The position numbers and the translations under genes were made by a program. Positions 7,603-16,926 of a stretch of DNA of 64,000 nt are shown one piece after another. The notes beneath the pieces were generated by a model. That model was not told the DNA's origin, searched no databases, and worked only from the letters and a program-made list of their open reading frames with translations. The number at the start of each line of letters is the position of its first letter. The stretch's first letter is position 1. Source of the DNA: Janthinobacterium sp. BJB426 (GTDB lineage: Bacteria > Pseudomonadota > Gammaproteobacteria > Burkholderiales > Burkholderiaceae_D); the NCBI RefSeq assembly GCF_002735705.1, contig NZ_PDZL01000018.1:50433-114432 (forward strand), written 5' to 3'.

Positions 7603-8566
7603 ATTTCTTTGCCGGCAGCTTGCTGAGCACACCTGCCGCATCGAGTTCATAGCTGTCGAAATCGCGCGCGAGGAATAGTTCACCCGAGTAATGCAGCCGG
7701 GCTTCCGCTTCCAGCTCGGCCATGCCGTCCGCATGGTGATAGCGGGCGCTGAAGTGGGTGAGGATCAGGTTCGGCAAGCGGGCGGCTTCGGCGAACTGCG
7801 CCACGCGCTGCACGGAACTGTGCGTGGGGCCGGGGCCCACTTTCTGCAGCATGGCTTCCGTGTAGGTGGCTTCATGCACGAGCAGTTGCGCGCCGGCACA
7901 GGCGTCCGTCAGCAACGCTGGCGTGTCGTTGTCGCCGCCAATCACCACCGTGGCGCGCTGCGTGTCCGTCTGGCGGAAGGTGGCGGCGTTCAATACCGTG
8001 CCATCGTCCAGGATCGCATCCTGGCCAGCCTGCAAGAGTCCCCAGGCGGGGCCGGGCGGCACGCCGGCTGCCTGCAGGGCCATCTTGTCCAGCTTCCACC
8101 TGCTTGTTTCCAGCGCAAAACGATAACCGACGCTCGGGGCGCGGTGCGACAACGCATGGCGTGAGATGGTCAAGCCCGCTTCCTCATGCACGACTGGCGC
8201 GCTGTCCACGTCGATATGAACCAAGGGGTACGTCAAAAACAGTTCCGTGTGCAGCAGGGTGGCGTCGATCCAGGCCTTGATGGCGGCCGGGGCGATCAGC
8301 AGCAAGGGCTTCTTGCGTCCCGTCATCGAGGCGCTGGCCAGCAAGCCAGGCAGCCCATAGCTGTGGTCGCCATGCACGTGGGTGATGCAGATGCCCACCA
8401 GGTCGTGCACGGACAGGGGCAGGCGCTGCAGCCGGTGCTGCGTGGCTTCGCCGCAATCGATCATCCACCAGTCGCGGTTGTGCGTGGTTTGCAGGGCCAG
8501 CGACGTGACGTTGCGGTGGCGCGTGGGCACGCCGGAAGACGTGCCGAGAAAAGTCAGTTTGAACAT
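7589..8566 (-). CDS. rnz: ribonuclease Z (tRNA 3' endonuclease)
   Basis: A 325-residue metallo-beta-lactamase-fold enzyme that trims the 3' trailer of tRNA precursors. The zinc motif HxHxDH is present as HVHGDH (63-68), after the start MFKLTFLGTSSGVPT typical of RNase Z. Further ligands are in GGDNDTPA and in LILTHFSARYH. The ATG at 8566 places the conserved first strand at the N terminus. Length is close to the usual 300-330 residues. The last residues overlap the convergent Sel1 gene. Confidence 0.92.
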   Translation of the reverse strand: MFKLTFLGTSSGVPTRHRNVTSLALQTTHNRDWWMIDCGEATQHRLQRLPLSVHDLVGICITHVHGDHSYGLPGLLASASMTGRKKPLLLIAPAAIKAWIDATLLHTELFLTYPLVHIDVDSAPVVHEEAGLTISRHALSHRAPSVGYRFALETSRWKLDKMALQAAGVPPGPAWGLLQAGQDAILDDGTVLNAATFRQTDTQRATVVIGGDNDTPALLTDACAGAQLLVHEATYTEAMLQKVGPGPTHSSVQRVAQFAEAARLPNLILTHFSARYHHADGMAELEAEARLHYSGELFLARDFDSYELDAAGVLSKLPAKKSSGD

Positions 8567-8612
8567 GGGCGCATTATGCGGCAAGCCATCGCTGTTGCCA
8601 ACGCGCCAGCCT

Positions 8613-10106
8613 TCAGCTTGCCCGTGGCGCGCTCAATTTGTCCTTGTAGATGCGCCCGTTCTTCATGATCAGCAGCAGGCTTTCTTCCGGCTGGGCGAGG
8701 AAATCGAGGTTCTTCGTGGGATCGCCATCGGCCACCAGCAAGTCGGCAAACGCGCCCACGGCCAGCTTGCCCAGAGTGCCCGGATAGGGCGAGCGCTGGC
8801 CGGACAGGGCCAGCAGTTCGCCATTCTGCCCCGTCGCCTGTGCCAGCAAGGTCAGGGGATCGTAAAAGCGCGTGAGTTTCGCCAGTTGGCGGCCCTGCGT
8901 GGGCGTGTTTTTCGCGCTGAACAGGATGTCCGTGCCCCAGCCCGTCCTGATGCCGTACTTTTGCGCCAGCGCATACGCCTTCACCGTGCCTTCGGATACG
9001 ATGGTTTGGCTGGCCTTGCGCGCCGCATCGGGGTAGACATTCGCATCCGCGTCTTGCAGGAAAGGCTGCAGGCTCCACCACGTGCCCGTGTCGCGCATCA
9101 GGCGCACGGCATCGTCGTCCGCCAGCTGGCCATGTTCGATGCTGCGCACGCCTGCGCGGATGGCCCGCTGTATGCCTTTCGGCGTGTAGACGTGGGTCAT
9201 CACATACGTGCCCCAGTCGGCGGCCGCTTCCACGCCGGCGCGCAGTTCGCGTTCCGAATATTGCGTGCTGTCGAGCGGGTCGTACATCGACGCGACGCCG
9301 CCGCCGGCCATCATCTTGATTTGCGTCGCGCCCAGCATCAGCTGCTCGCGCACGCGGCGCAGCACTTCCGCCTCGCCATCGGCGATCATGGCCATGCCCG
9401 CCGTTTCCGCCATGCCCAGCGGCGCGTTGGCCGCGCGGGGAATCTCCGAGCGCAGGCGGAAGTCGCCATGGCCCGAGGTTTGCGAAATCATGGCGCCCGA
9501 GGGGAAGATGCGCGGACCGTCGACGATGCCTTCATCGATGGCGCGTTGTAAAGCAAAGGCGGGGCCGCCAGGATCGCGCACGGAGGTAAAGCCGCGCAGC
9601 AGGGTGCGCTGCGCTTCCTGCGCCGCCACCAGATACAGATAGCCAACGTCGGACGTCATGGCCGTCACCTGGTTGATGGCGGCCAGCATGGTGTGCCAGT
9701 GGGCGTCGATCAGGCCCGGCATCACCAGCTTGCCCTGGCAATCGATGACGTGCGCGCCTTCCACCTTCTCGCCGGCCGGCAACAGGGCGGTAATGGTCGG
9801 GCCTGTCACCAGCACGTGGATACCGGAGCGGGGCGTCTTGCCCGTGCCGTCGAACAGGCGCAGATTGGTCAGCAGCAGGGGGCGCTGGGGCGTTTGCGGC
9901 TGCTGGGCGACGGCGTTGCCGGTGGACAAGCCGATGAACGGCGCCAGCATGGCGGCCGTGCCACCGAGAAACTGGCGGCGCCGCATGTCCGCCATCACCC
10001 GCTGGTGCAGGATGGTGAAGACGGTGCCGCCGCAATCGCAGGCACGCGGCTTCAAGCCGCCCGTTTGCCACGTATCCATCAGATGCTGCTCTTGTGCCAG
10101 GGCCAT
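8613..10106 (-). CDS. Tat-exported metal-dependent amidohydrolase
   Basis: A 497-residue amidohydrolase-superfamily enzyme (imidazolonepropionase/prolidase-like branch). Metal ligands are visible: DAHWH in the first strand, a lysine in LGATQIKMMAGGG, then VMTHVY, SIEHG and the late Asp in GTDILF. A twin-arginine signal (MRRRQFLGG, then a hydrophobic stretch ending AVAQQ) predicts export. AAAGGA lies 8 bases before the ATG at 10106, and codon use stays strongly G/C-ending upstream of the Tat motif, so I prefer this start over the ATG at 9995 that begins close to the RR motif. Substrate unknown. Confidence 0.8.
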   Translation of the reverse strand: MALAQEQHLMDTWQTGGLKPRACDCGGTVFTILHQRVMADMRRRQFLGGTAAMLAPFIGLSTGNAVAQQPQTPQRPLLLTNLRLFDGTGKTPRSGIHVLVTGPTITALLPAGEKVEGAHVIDCQGKLVMPGLIDAHWHTMLAAINQVTAMTSDVGYLYLVAAQEAQRTLLRGFTSVRDPGGPAFALQRAIDEGIVDGPRIFPSGAMISQTSGHGDFRLRSEIPRAANAPLGMAETAGMAMIADGEAEVLRRVREQLMLGATQIKMMAGGGVASMYDPLDSTQYSERELRAGVEAAADWGTYVMTHVYTPKGIQRAIRAGVRSIEHGQLADDDAVRLMRDTGTWWSLQPFLQDADANVYPDAARKASQTIVSEGTVKAYALAQKYGIRTGWGTDILFSAKNTPTQGRQLAKLTRFYDPLTLLAQATGQNGELLALSGQRSPYPGTLGKLAVGAFADLLVADGDPTKNLDFLAQPEESLLLIMKNGRIYKDKLSAPRAS

Positions 10107-10159
10107 CGCCGCCATCCTTTCATCGCTGCCGCGCCAGCATGTGGCTGCAGGCAAAGTTA

Positions 10160-10177
10160 ACAATAGGAAACTATTGT
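10160..10177. promoter_or_regulatory. palindromic operator candidate upstream of the amidohydrolase
   Basis: ACAATAG (10160-10166) and CTATTGT (10171-10177) form a perfect seven-base inverted repeat with a GAAA spacer, 54 bases upstream of the amidohydrolase start. On the minus strand a TTGACT hexamer lies upstream, so the palindrome falls at the place of the -10 region and could be a repressor site. Confidence 0.4.
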
Positions 10178-10248
10178 CATAGTTGGCCTGCAGCGGCGGC
10201 AAGTCAAGCGTGCACTTGCTTTACGGCAAAGAATGTAGCATCGGCTGT

Positions 10249-11094
10249 TCAAGGTGCATGCTGGCCGCTATTTCCCCTTTCGCCCGTCGTGTAATCGACA
10301 AAGCCGTCGCGGCGGCAAAAGCTGGCCAGCTGCATGCCGGCCTGGCGCGCGATGCGGATGGCCAGCGAGGTGGGCGCCGAGATGGTGGCGACGAGCCCGA
10401 TATGCATGCGCGCCGACTTGCGCACCAGTTCATAGCTGGCGCGGCTGGACAGGAAGACGAAGCCGTCGTGCATGGCGATGCGGTGCAGCGCCAGGTAGCC
10501 GATCAGTTTATCCAGGCCGTTATGCCGGCCCACGTCCTCGAACACTTTCACGATGGCGCCCTCGGCCGTGCACCAGGCGGCCGCATGCACGCCGCCCGTC
10601 TTGTGCATCAATTCCTGGTAGGGCAGCAGTTCGCGCGCGGCGCGGCCGAGGATGGCGCTGCTGGCGACCAGCGGCGGCAGGGGGCGCGTGATCTTTTCCG
10701 GCACCAGGTCCAGCAGGGACAGGCTTTCGATGCCGCACACGCCGCAACCCGTGCGCCCCGTCAGCGCGCGGCGGCGGGCCTTGAGCTTGATCAAATCCGG
10801 CTGGGCGATGGTCAGCCGCACTTCCGCGCTGTCCGCGCCGCAGCACACGTCGAGGTCGTAGATATCGCGCACGCTGCCGACGATGCCTTCGGTCAAGGTA
10901 AAGCCGACGGCGAATTCCTCGAGGTCGCGCGGCGTGGCCATCATCACCGCGTGGGCGATGCCGTTGTAGACGAGGGCCACGGGATACTCCTCGGCCACCA
11001 TGTCGTGGCCCGCCGTGGCCACGCCGGCCTGGTGGCGCACCATGGGAACTTCCAGATAACCGTCGCGTTCGATGGTGGTGATGTCGCATTCCAT
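10249..11094 (-). CDS. fdhD: formate dehydrogenase accessory sulfurtransferase FdhD
   Basis: A 281-residue cytoplasmic protein that passes sulfur from a cysteine desulfurase to the molybdenum cofactor of formate dehydrogenases. The CxxC pair that carries the sulfur is GCGVCG (C117 and C120). The conserved KVFEDVGRHNGLDKL segment is present. The ATG at 11094 has GGGAGAA about 9 bases upstream. It is the last gene of the five-gene operon, 16 bases after the bestrophin gene. Its likely client is the oxidoreductase at the start of this operon. Confidence 0.95.
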   Translation of the reverse strand: MECDITTIERDGYLEVPMVRHQAGVATAGHDMVAEEYPVALVYNGIAHAVMMATPRDLEEFAVGFTLTEGIVGSVRDIYDLDVCCGADSAEVRLTIAQPDLIKLKARRRALTGRTGCGVCGIESLSLLDLVPEKITRPLPPLVASSAILGRAARELLPYQELMHKTGGVHAAAWCTAEGAIVKVFEDVGRHNGLDKLIGYLALHRIAMHDGFVFLSSRASYELVRKSARMHIGLVATISAPTSLAIRIARQAGMQLASFCRRDGFVDYTTGERGNSGQHAP

Positions 11095-11110
11095 GATGTG
11101 TGTTCTCCCG

Positions 11111-12031
11111 TTAATTGATTTGATAGCGCGGACAAGGCCGTATCGAAGGCGGCAGCGGGTCGCCATGCAATTCCAGCAGCGAGCGTTCCGTTTCCCGCGT
11201 CATGGCGTTCAGGGCCAGGCAGTTGGGCGCCAGGCCGAACGGTTCGGCGATCTGCTGCGCGATGGCTTCCAGCGCAAACAGGGTGTAGGCGACAAAGACG
11301 GAAATGAGGGGCGTGGCCACGCCGATGGCGTCCACCAGGCCCAGCGGCAGTAAAAAACAGTACATGTAGACGGTGCGGTGCACCAGCACGCCGTACGGAT
11401 ACGGTATCGGCGTGTTCTTGATACGCTCGCAGCCGGCCACGGTGGCGGCCAGGTCGTTGAGCTGGGTGTCGAGCATCCACAGCAGCTGGGTCTGGCCCGG
11501 CTGGTGCTGCACGGCGTCGTGCAGCATGGCGCGCACGGAATGGAGCACGGCGACAGGCTTGAAGTTGACGCCCTGCAAGCGCTGCACATCCTCGGCCGGC
11601 AGGAAGCGCGCCAGGTCTTCCTGCGGGTCCGTCTGGCGCAACTGGTGCTTGAGTGCATACACGAAAGCGATCAGGCGGCGCAGCAGCAACTGGTGGTCGA
11701 GGCCGCTCGTCTCCTGTGGCAGATACGTGAGCGCCTGCGAAGCAAGGGCCCGCGCGGCGATCAGCAATTGCCCCCAGATATGCCGCGCCTCGACGAAGCG
11801 CGCATAGCTGGCATTGTTGCGAAAGCCGAGGAAGATCGCCAGGCTGATGCCGACCATGGGAAACGGCGCCGTATCGAGTGGAATCTTGACGCCGAAGATG
11901 CGGCCATCCGTCAGCAGGGCCAGCGAACTGACGACCAGCATCAGCAGCAATTGCGGGATGATGGCTTGCAGCACCGAGCCATCCCAGACAAACAGCATGC
12001 GAAACCAGTTGGTGGTAGGCCGAATGATCAT
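11111..12031 (-). CDS. bestrophin-family anion channel (YneE-like)
   Basis: A 306-residue membrane protein of the bestrophin/UPF0187 family. Family marks are the start IRPTTNWFRMLFVWDGSV, the segment GISLAIFLGFRNNASYARFVEAR, and RIKNTPIPYPYGVLVHR ahead of the last membrane pair. Known bacterial relatives form pentameric ion channels, some passing cations and some anions. It starts 13 bases after cydB and is followed 16 bases later by fdhD. In this operon a channel for formate, bicarbonate or chloride is plausible but is inference. Confidence 0.9.
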   Translation of the reverse strand: MIIRPTTNWFRMLFVWDGSVLQAIIPQLLLMLVVSSLALLTDGRIFGVKIPLDTAPFPMVGISLAIFLGFRNNASYARFVEARHIWGQLLIAARALASQALTYLPQETSGLDHQLLLRRLIAFVYALKHQLRQTDPQEDLARFLPAEDVQRLQGVNFKPVAVLHSVRAMLHDAVQHQPGQTQLLWMLDTQLNDLAATVAGCERIKNTPIPYPYGVLVHRTVYMYCFLLPLGLVDAIGVATPLISVFVAYTLFALEAIAQQIAEPFGLAPNCLALNAMTRETERSLLELHGDPLPPSIRPCPRYQIN

Positions 12032-12044
12032 GATGTGATGCCGC

Positions 12045-13025
12045 TCAATGCTTCTGGGGCACGACTTTGCCCTCGAAGACGTAGTATTGGAACAGGTTGT
12101 AGCCGATCATGATCGGCAGCATGGAACCCATGCCGATCAGCATGAAGATCAGGGTCGGCTCATCGGATGCAGCCGACGCGATGCTCAGCTTGCCCGGCAC
12201 CAGATCGGGGAAGAAGCTGATGGCCAGGCCCGCGAACGACGCCAGGAACAGCACGATGGCGCCGCGAAACGGGCCGCGCACGCCGTTCACGTGCACGGCC
12301 CACAGGATGTAGATGAAGGCGCTGGCGGCGATGGCGGCCAGGGCCAGCAGCACGCCGAACACGCCCGGCTGCGCCCAGCGGTCGTGGCCGATGGCGCTGA
12401 ATACCATGGTGCCGGCCGACAGCACGATGGCGGCCGCGACAGTCGCCAGCACGCTGGCCATGGCGTAGCGGCGCGCTGCCGCTTCCAGCTGGCCGCCCGT
12501 CTTCTTGATCAGATAAGTGCTGCCCAGAAGGCAATAGCCGGCCACCACGCCCAGCGCCGTGCAGGCCGTGAAGATGCCGCTCAGCCATCCCGGCTGCAAT
12601 CCCGTGATGACCTCGCCCAGCACCACGCCCTGCGCCACGGCGGCCAGCAGGCTGCCCACGCCGAAGATCAGGTCCCACAGGCGCTTGTTGCCGGCCGCAT
12701 GGCGGAACTCGATCGAGGCGCCGCGCATGATCAGGCTGGCGATCAGCAGCATGATGGGAATGTACAGCCCTTCCAGCAAGGTGGCGTAGGCGCTGGGAAA
12801 GGCGCCGAACAGGGCGCCGCCCACCACCACCAGCCAGGTTTCGTTGGCGTCCCACACGTGGGCGATCGATTGAAAGATCAGGTTGCGCTCCTGCTCGCGG
12901 CGGGTGAACAGGCTGAGGATGCCCACGCCCAGGTCGAAGCCGTCCGTGACCACGTAAAAGATCAGCATCAGGCCGATCAGGCCGAACCAGGCATTGCCCA
13001 GCATGGCATGCGAATTGATATCCAT
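12045..13025 (-). CDS. cydB: cytochrome bd quinol oxidase subunit II
   Basis: A 326-residue integral membrane protein with eight or nine predicted spans. It matches CydB/CioB: FYVVTDGFDLGVGILSLF near the N terminus, HVWDANETWLVVVGGALFGAFP (conserved DANETW) and the C-terminal GYNLFQYYVFEGKV. It pairs with CydA to form the oxidase. It starts 30 bases after cydA. There is no room for a separate cydX gene before the bestrophin gene. Confidence 0.95.
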   Translation of the reverse strand: MDINSHAMLGNAWFGLIGLMLIFYVVTDGFDLGVGILSLFTRREQERNLIFQSIAHVWDANETWLVVVGGALFGAFPSAYATLLEGLYIPIMLLIASLIMRGASIEFRHAAGNKRLWDLIFGVGSLLAAVAQGVVLGEVITGLQPGWLSGIFTACTALGVVAGYCLLGSTYLIKKTGGQLEAAARRYAMASVLATVAAAIVLSAGTMVFSAIGHDRWAQPGVFGVLLALAAIAASAFIYILWAVHVNGVRGPFRGAIVLFLASFAGLAISFFPDLVPGKLSIASAASDEPTLIFMLIGMGSMLPIMIGYNLFQYYVFEGKVVPQKH

Positions 13026-13055
13026 TACAAACTCCTAGTCAGATAGCGGCGCACT

Positions 13056-14435
13056 TCAGTACCCCACGGCATGTGCAGCGTCCGGCAGCGGCAGCGCCAC
13101 ATCCGGGCCTTGTTGCAGCCATTTTTTGGCAAACACAAAGAAAGTGACAAACAGCACGATGTAAAACACGAAGAACATCAGCATGCTGCCGGCCACGGCA
13201 TGGGCCGCCACGTCGGAGACGGCGTCGCGCGTGCGCAGCAAGCCGTACACGACCCACGGCTGGCGTCCCACTTCGCGCACGATCCAGCCGCACTCGACGG
13301 CGATATACGGCAGCGGTATCGTCAGCACCCAGGCAAGCAGCAGCTTGCGCTTGCGCACGAACTCTTCCACCCGGCCGCCCACCTTGCGCCAGGCCACGAA
13401 GGTCCAGAACGACAGCAGCACAAACCACATGCCGATGCCGGCCATGGCGCGGAAAGCGTAGTACAGTAGCGGCAGCATGGGCGGCTGGTCTTCGCGGGCG
13501 ATGTCGGCCAGGCCCGTGATCTTGCCCGTGGCGCTATGCGTGGCGATCACGCTGAGCATGCCGGGCACTTCGATGGACCAGTCATTCTTTTGCTCCGCCT
13601 GGTTGGGCCAGGCCAGCAGGGACCAGGCCGCACCTTCGCCATCGCGGTTCGTGTGCCAGTGGCCTTCGATGGCCGCGCCCTTGGCGGGCTGGGTCTTGAA
13701 GACGTCGACGCCGCTCGAATCGCCGAGCCACACTTGCAACGGTGCGATCACCAGCAGCAACATCAGCGCCAGCTTGAACGAGCGGGCGAAGAAGGCCGGC
13801 TCGCGGCGCTTGAACATATACCAGGCGGAAATGCCGGCGATGACGAACAAGCCCGTTTCCACGGCCGCCACCCACATGTGGCCCACGGCCCAGGCCATGT
13901 CGGGATTGAAGATGGCGGCCACATAATCGGTGACGATGATCTTGCCGTCGACCACGCGCACGCCGGCCGGCGTCTGCATCCAGGAATTGGCGACCATGAT
14001 CCAGAACGAGGAAATGCTGGAACCGAGCGCCACCATGCCGGTGGCAAACAGGTGCACGCCTTTCGGTACGCGGCCCCAGCCGAACATCATGACGCCGATG
14101 AAGCCCGCCTCGAGCATGAAGGCCATGGCGCCCTCGAAGCCGAGGATGTTGCCGATGAACTGGCCGGAATGGTGCGAGAACGGCGCCCAGTTGGTGCCGA
14201 ACTGGAATTCCAGGGGAATCCCGCTGACGACGCCGACGGCAAAGTTGAGCACCAGCAGCTTGCTCCAGAAGCGCGCGTGGCGGTAGTAGACGGGGTCGCT
14301 GGTGCGCAGCCACAGCGCCTCGACGACAAACAGGAATAGCGACAGGCTGATCGTCAATATGGGCCACAGGATGTGGAAGATGGCCGTCATCGCAAATTGC
14401 GCGCGCGACAGGTCCAGGGTATCGAAACCGAACAT
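13056..14435 (-). CDS. cydA: cytochrome bd quinol oxidase subunit I (short Q-loop, CIO-like)
   Basis: A 459-residue membrane subunit that oxidises quinol and reduces oxygen to water without proton pumping. Haem ligands can be placed: H21 in FHILWP (b595), H186 in AVGHMWVAA and M336 in GIGMWFVL (b558). The GRQPW motif is at 390-394. It is about 60 residues shorter than E. coli CydA, the difference lying in the Q-loop, as in the cyanide-insensitive (CioA) group. The ATG has AGGAGA 6 bases upstream. It starts 13 bases after the oxidoreductase gene, so the two are cotranscribed. Confidence 0.95.
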   Translation of the reverse strand: MFGFDTLDLSRAQFAMTAIFHILWPILTISLSLFLFVVEALWLRTSDPVYYRHARFWSKLLVLNFAVGVVSGIPLEFQFGTNWAPFSHHSGQFIGNILGFEGAMAFMLEAGFIGVMMFGWGRVPKGVHLFATGMVALGSSISSFWIMVANSWMQTPAGVRVVDGKIIVTDYVAAIFNPDMAWAVGHMWVAAVETGLFVIAGISAWYMFKRREPAFFARSFKLALMLLLVIAPLQVWLGDSSGVDVFKTQPAKGAAIEGHWHTNRDGEGAAWSLLAWPNQAEQKNDWSIEVPGMLSVIATHSATGKITGLADIAREDQPPMLPLLYYAFRAMAGIGMWFVLLSFWTFVAWRKVGGRVEEFVRKRKLLLAWVLTIPLPYIAVECGWIVREVGRQPWVVYGLLRTRDAVSDVAAHAVAGSMLMFFVFYIVLFVTFFVFAKKWLQQGPDVALPLPDAAHAVGY

Positions 14436-14448
14436 GGCGTTCTCCTGA

Positions 14449-16761
14449 TCAACTGAGGGCGGCCGAAGGCGACAGCAGCACGGGGATGGATTTGAAGGTC
14501 GGCGTGCGCGAGCCTTCGCCCACGCTGTCGAGCGGCACCAGCGGATTGGTTTCCGGGTAGTAGGCGCCGATGCAGCCGCGCGGGATGTCGTACTCGACCA
14601 GCAGGAAGCGGTCGGCGCGGCGTTCGATGCCGTCATGCCACACGCCGATCAGGTCGACCCAGTCGCCGGCCGCAAAGCCCAGCATGGCCAGGTCGTCCTT
14701 GTTGATGAAAACCACGCGGCGCTGGCCGAACACGCCGCGGTAGCGGTCGTCCATGGCATAGATCGTCGTGTTGTACTGGTCGTGCGAACGCGTCGTCATC
14801 AGCACCATCAGGCGCTCGCCATATTGCTGGCGCGCACGGTGGATCGGCGTGTCCAGTTCCACGGCGTTGACGAGGAATTGCGCCTTGCCGCTGTCCGTCT
14901 TCCATACGCGTTCGCGCGAGGCGATTTTCAGGTGGAAACCGCCTGGCTTGGCCACGCGCAAGTTGTAGTCGAAAAAGTCGTCAAAAACTTGCTCGATGGA
15001 ATCGCGCAGCAGCGCATAGTTGCCGGAAAAGCGCAGCCAGTCGATCTTTTCGCTGCCCACGGTCGCTTGCGCCATGCCGGCCACGATGGCGATTTCCGAG
15101 CGCAGATTGGGCGAGGCGGGCTGGTTCATGCCGAACGAGATGTGCACCATGCTCATCGAGTCTTCCACCGTCACGCCTTGCGCCACGCCTTCCTGCACGT
15201 CGATTTCCGTGCGGCCCAAAGTCGGCAGGATCAGCGCATCCTTGCCATGCACCAGATGGCTGCGGTTGAGCTTGGTAGCGATGTGCACGGTCAGGTCGCA
15301 CGAGCGCAGCGCGCCCCAGGTGCGCGGCGTGTCCGGCGTGGCCATCGAGAAATTGCCACCGAGCGCGACAAACACTTTGACTTTCTTTTCCAGCATGGCT
15401 GCGATCGTGCCGACGGCGTCGTAGCCGTGGTGGCGCGGCGGCTCGAAGTTGAAGACGAGGCCCAGGCGGTCGAGGAATTCCTTGGTCGGCTGTTCCTCGA
15501 TGCCCATGGTGCGGTCGCCCTGCACGTTCGAGTGGCCGCGCACGGGACACAGGCCCGCGCCGCGCTTGCCGATATTGCCGCGCATCATCATCAAGTTCGA
15601 CAGGATTTGCACGGTGGCCAGCGAATTCTTGTGCTGCGTCACGCCCATGCCCCAGGTGGCGATGACGGCCTTGCCCTTCACATAGATCTGCGTCAGTTCC
15701 TCGATCTTGTCGCGCGCCACGCCCGATTCGGCCAGCAGCAAGTCCCAGCTTTCGGCGCGCAGGTCGGCCGCGAACGCTTCGAAGCCCTTCGTGTGCTCGG
15801 CGATGAAGGTGCAGTCGAGCACGCGCTCCTGGCCGTGGGCGATGGCCGCGTCATCGAGCTCGACGACGCGCTTGGCCATGGCCTTGATCAGCGCGAAGTC
15901 GCCGCCCAGGGTGGGGCAGATGAACAGCGAGCAGATGTTCGTGCTGCCGCCCGTGAGCATTTCCAGCGGATGCTGGGGGCTCGTGAAGCGCTCCAGGCCC
16001 CGTTCGTGCAATGGGTTGATGGACACGATGGTGGCGCCACGGCGCGACGCTTCGCGCAATTCTCCCAGCATGCGCGGGTGGTTGGTGGCGGGATTCTGGC
16101 CGAACAGCAGCAGGGTGTCCGCATGTTCGAAGTCGTCCAGCAGCACCGTTCCCTTGCCGATGCCGACCGTTTCCGGCAAGCCGCGGCTGGTCGCTTCGTG
16201 GCACAGGTTGGAGCAATCGGGGAAATTGTTGGTGCCGTAGGCGCGCACGAACAGCTGATACAGGAAAGCGGCTTCGTTGCTGGCGCGGCCAGACGTATAG
16301 AAGGCGGCCTGGTTCGGATCGTCCAGCGCGTGCAAGTGGTGCGCTACAAGGGCGAAGGCGTCGTCCCAGGAAATGGCCTGGTATTTGTCGCTGGCAGAGT
16401 CGTACACCATGGGGTCCGTCAAACGGCCATGTTGCTCCAGATCATAGTCCGACTGCTCCATCAATTCGGTGACCGTGTGTTCCTGGAAAAACTCTGGGCG
16501 CACGCGCTTGCTCGTCGATTCGGCGGCCACGGCCTTGACGCCGTTTTCGCAGAATTCAAACGTCGACGCGTGTTCGCGGTCGGGCCAGGCGCAGCCGGGA
16601 CAGTCGAAACCGTCGGGCTGGTTTTGCTCGAACAGCGAGCGGTAATTGCCCGCGCTGACTTTTTCCTTGAACAGGTTGATGGCCACATACTTGAGGGCAC
16701 CCCAACCGGCCGCGGCATGGGTGTAGGGCGCGATGCGCGCGTCGGACTTTGGCTTGCTCAT
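14449..16761 (-). CDS. FdhF/YdeP-family molybdopterin oxidoreductase
   Basis: A 770-residue cytoplasmic molybdoenzyme of the YdeP branch of formate dehydrogenase-like proteins. The N-terminal cysteines C54, C57 and C71 (DCPGCAWP, then FEFCENG) suggest an iron-sulfur site. C187 in NLCHEATSRG sits where formate dehydrogenase H has selenocysteine. Cofactor-binding segments such as GKRGAGLCPVRGHSNVQGDRT and the C-terminal dinucleotide-binding domain are present. YdeP of E. coli is linked to acid resistance; its substrate is unproven. The ATG has AGGAGAG 6 bases upstream. It is first in an operon with cydA, cydB, the bestrophin gene and fdhD. Confidence 0.92.
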   Translation of the reverse strand: MSKPKSDARIAPYTHAAAGWGALKYVAINLFKEKVSAGNYRSLFEQNQPDGFDCPGCAWPDREHASTFEFCENGVKAVAAESTSKRVRPEFFQEHTVTELMEQSDYDLEQHGRLTDPMVYDSASDKYQAISWDDAFALVAHHLHALDDPNQAAFYTSGRASNEAAFLYQLFVRAYGTNNFPDCSNLCHEATSRGLPETVGIGKGTVLLDDFEHADTLLLFGQNPATNHPRMLGELREASRRGATIVSINPLHERGLERFTSPQHPLEMLTGGSTNICSLFICPTLGGDFALIKAMAKRVVELDDAAIAHGQERVLDCTFIAEHTKGFEAFAADLRAESWDLLLAESGVARDKIEELTQIYVKGKAVIATWGMGVTQHKNSLATVQILSNLMMMRGNIGKRGAGLCPVRGHSNVQGDRTMGIEEQPTKEFLDRLGLVFNFEPPRHHGYDAVGTIAAMLEKKVKVFVALGGNFSMATPDTPRTWGALRSCDLTVHIATKLNRSHLVHGKDALILPTLGRTEIDVQEGVAQGVTVEDSMSMVHISFGMNQPASPNLRSEIAIVAGMAQATVGSEKIDWLRFSGNYALLRDSIEQVFDDFFDYNLRVAKPGGFHLKIASRERVWKTDSGKAQFLVNAVELDTPIHRARQQYGERLMVLMTTRSHDQYNTTIYAMDDRYRGVFGQRRVVFINKDDLAMLGFAAGDWVDLIGVWHDGIERRADRFLLVEYDIPRGCIGAYYPETNPLVPLDSVGEGSRTPTFKSIPVLLSPSAALS

Positions 16762-16803
16762 GATGACTCTCCTGGTGATATGCGATGGGACAATCACATG
16801 GTA

Positions 16804-16821
16804 GGGGCGGCGAACCGCCCC
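16804..16821. promoter_or_regulatory. strong hairpin in the leader of the oxidoreductase operon
   Basis: GGGGCGG (16804-16810) pairs with CCGCCCC (16815-16821) around a CGAA loop. It lies 43 bases upstream of the operon's first ATG and would be in its mRNA leader. There is no T run in either direction, so it is not a terminator. It might stabilise the leader or affect initiation. Confidence 0.4.
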
Positions 16822-16827
16822 GTAGGC

Positions 16828-16858
16828 GCACAGTTCCGGACAAAAAAACAGAGTACAG
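16828..16858 (-). promoter_or_regulatory. double CTGTAC-type site at the oxidoreductase operon promoter
   Basis: Read on the minus strand, ATCTGTACTCT is followed by CCGGAACTGTGC. CTGTAC (16853-16858) and CTGTGC (16828-16833) are 25 bases apart, start to start. The same arrangement occurs upstream of moaA (17217-17247). The site is also upstream of the divergent winged-helix gene, so it may serve both directions. Confidence 0.6.
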
Positions 16859-16926
16859 ATGGCAAGACGACGATGCCGGTCGCGCCGGCGCCGGCCGTGA
16901 TTTATGATGTGCACAAGGAGAAAAAC

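Noticed and set aside
12032..12044. A cydX-like small subunit gene after cydB
   Set aside because: Only 13 bases separate cydB from the bestrophin gene; no room for it.
12048..13046. 332-codon frame antisense to cydB
   Set aside because: It is a mirror of a well-conserved membrane subunit and has a composition typical of antisense frames.
14635..16926. Long plus-strand frame through the molybdoenzyme gene, continuous with the winged-helix gene
   Set aside because: Only its last 93 codons have a ribosome site and a recognisable fold; the upstream part is antisense to a clear molybdoenzyme.
16762..16926. Molybdenum cofactor riboswitch before the molybdoenzyme operon
   Set aside because: Only a simple seven-base hairpin is visible; the several stems and conserved loops of that RNA are missing.
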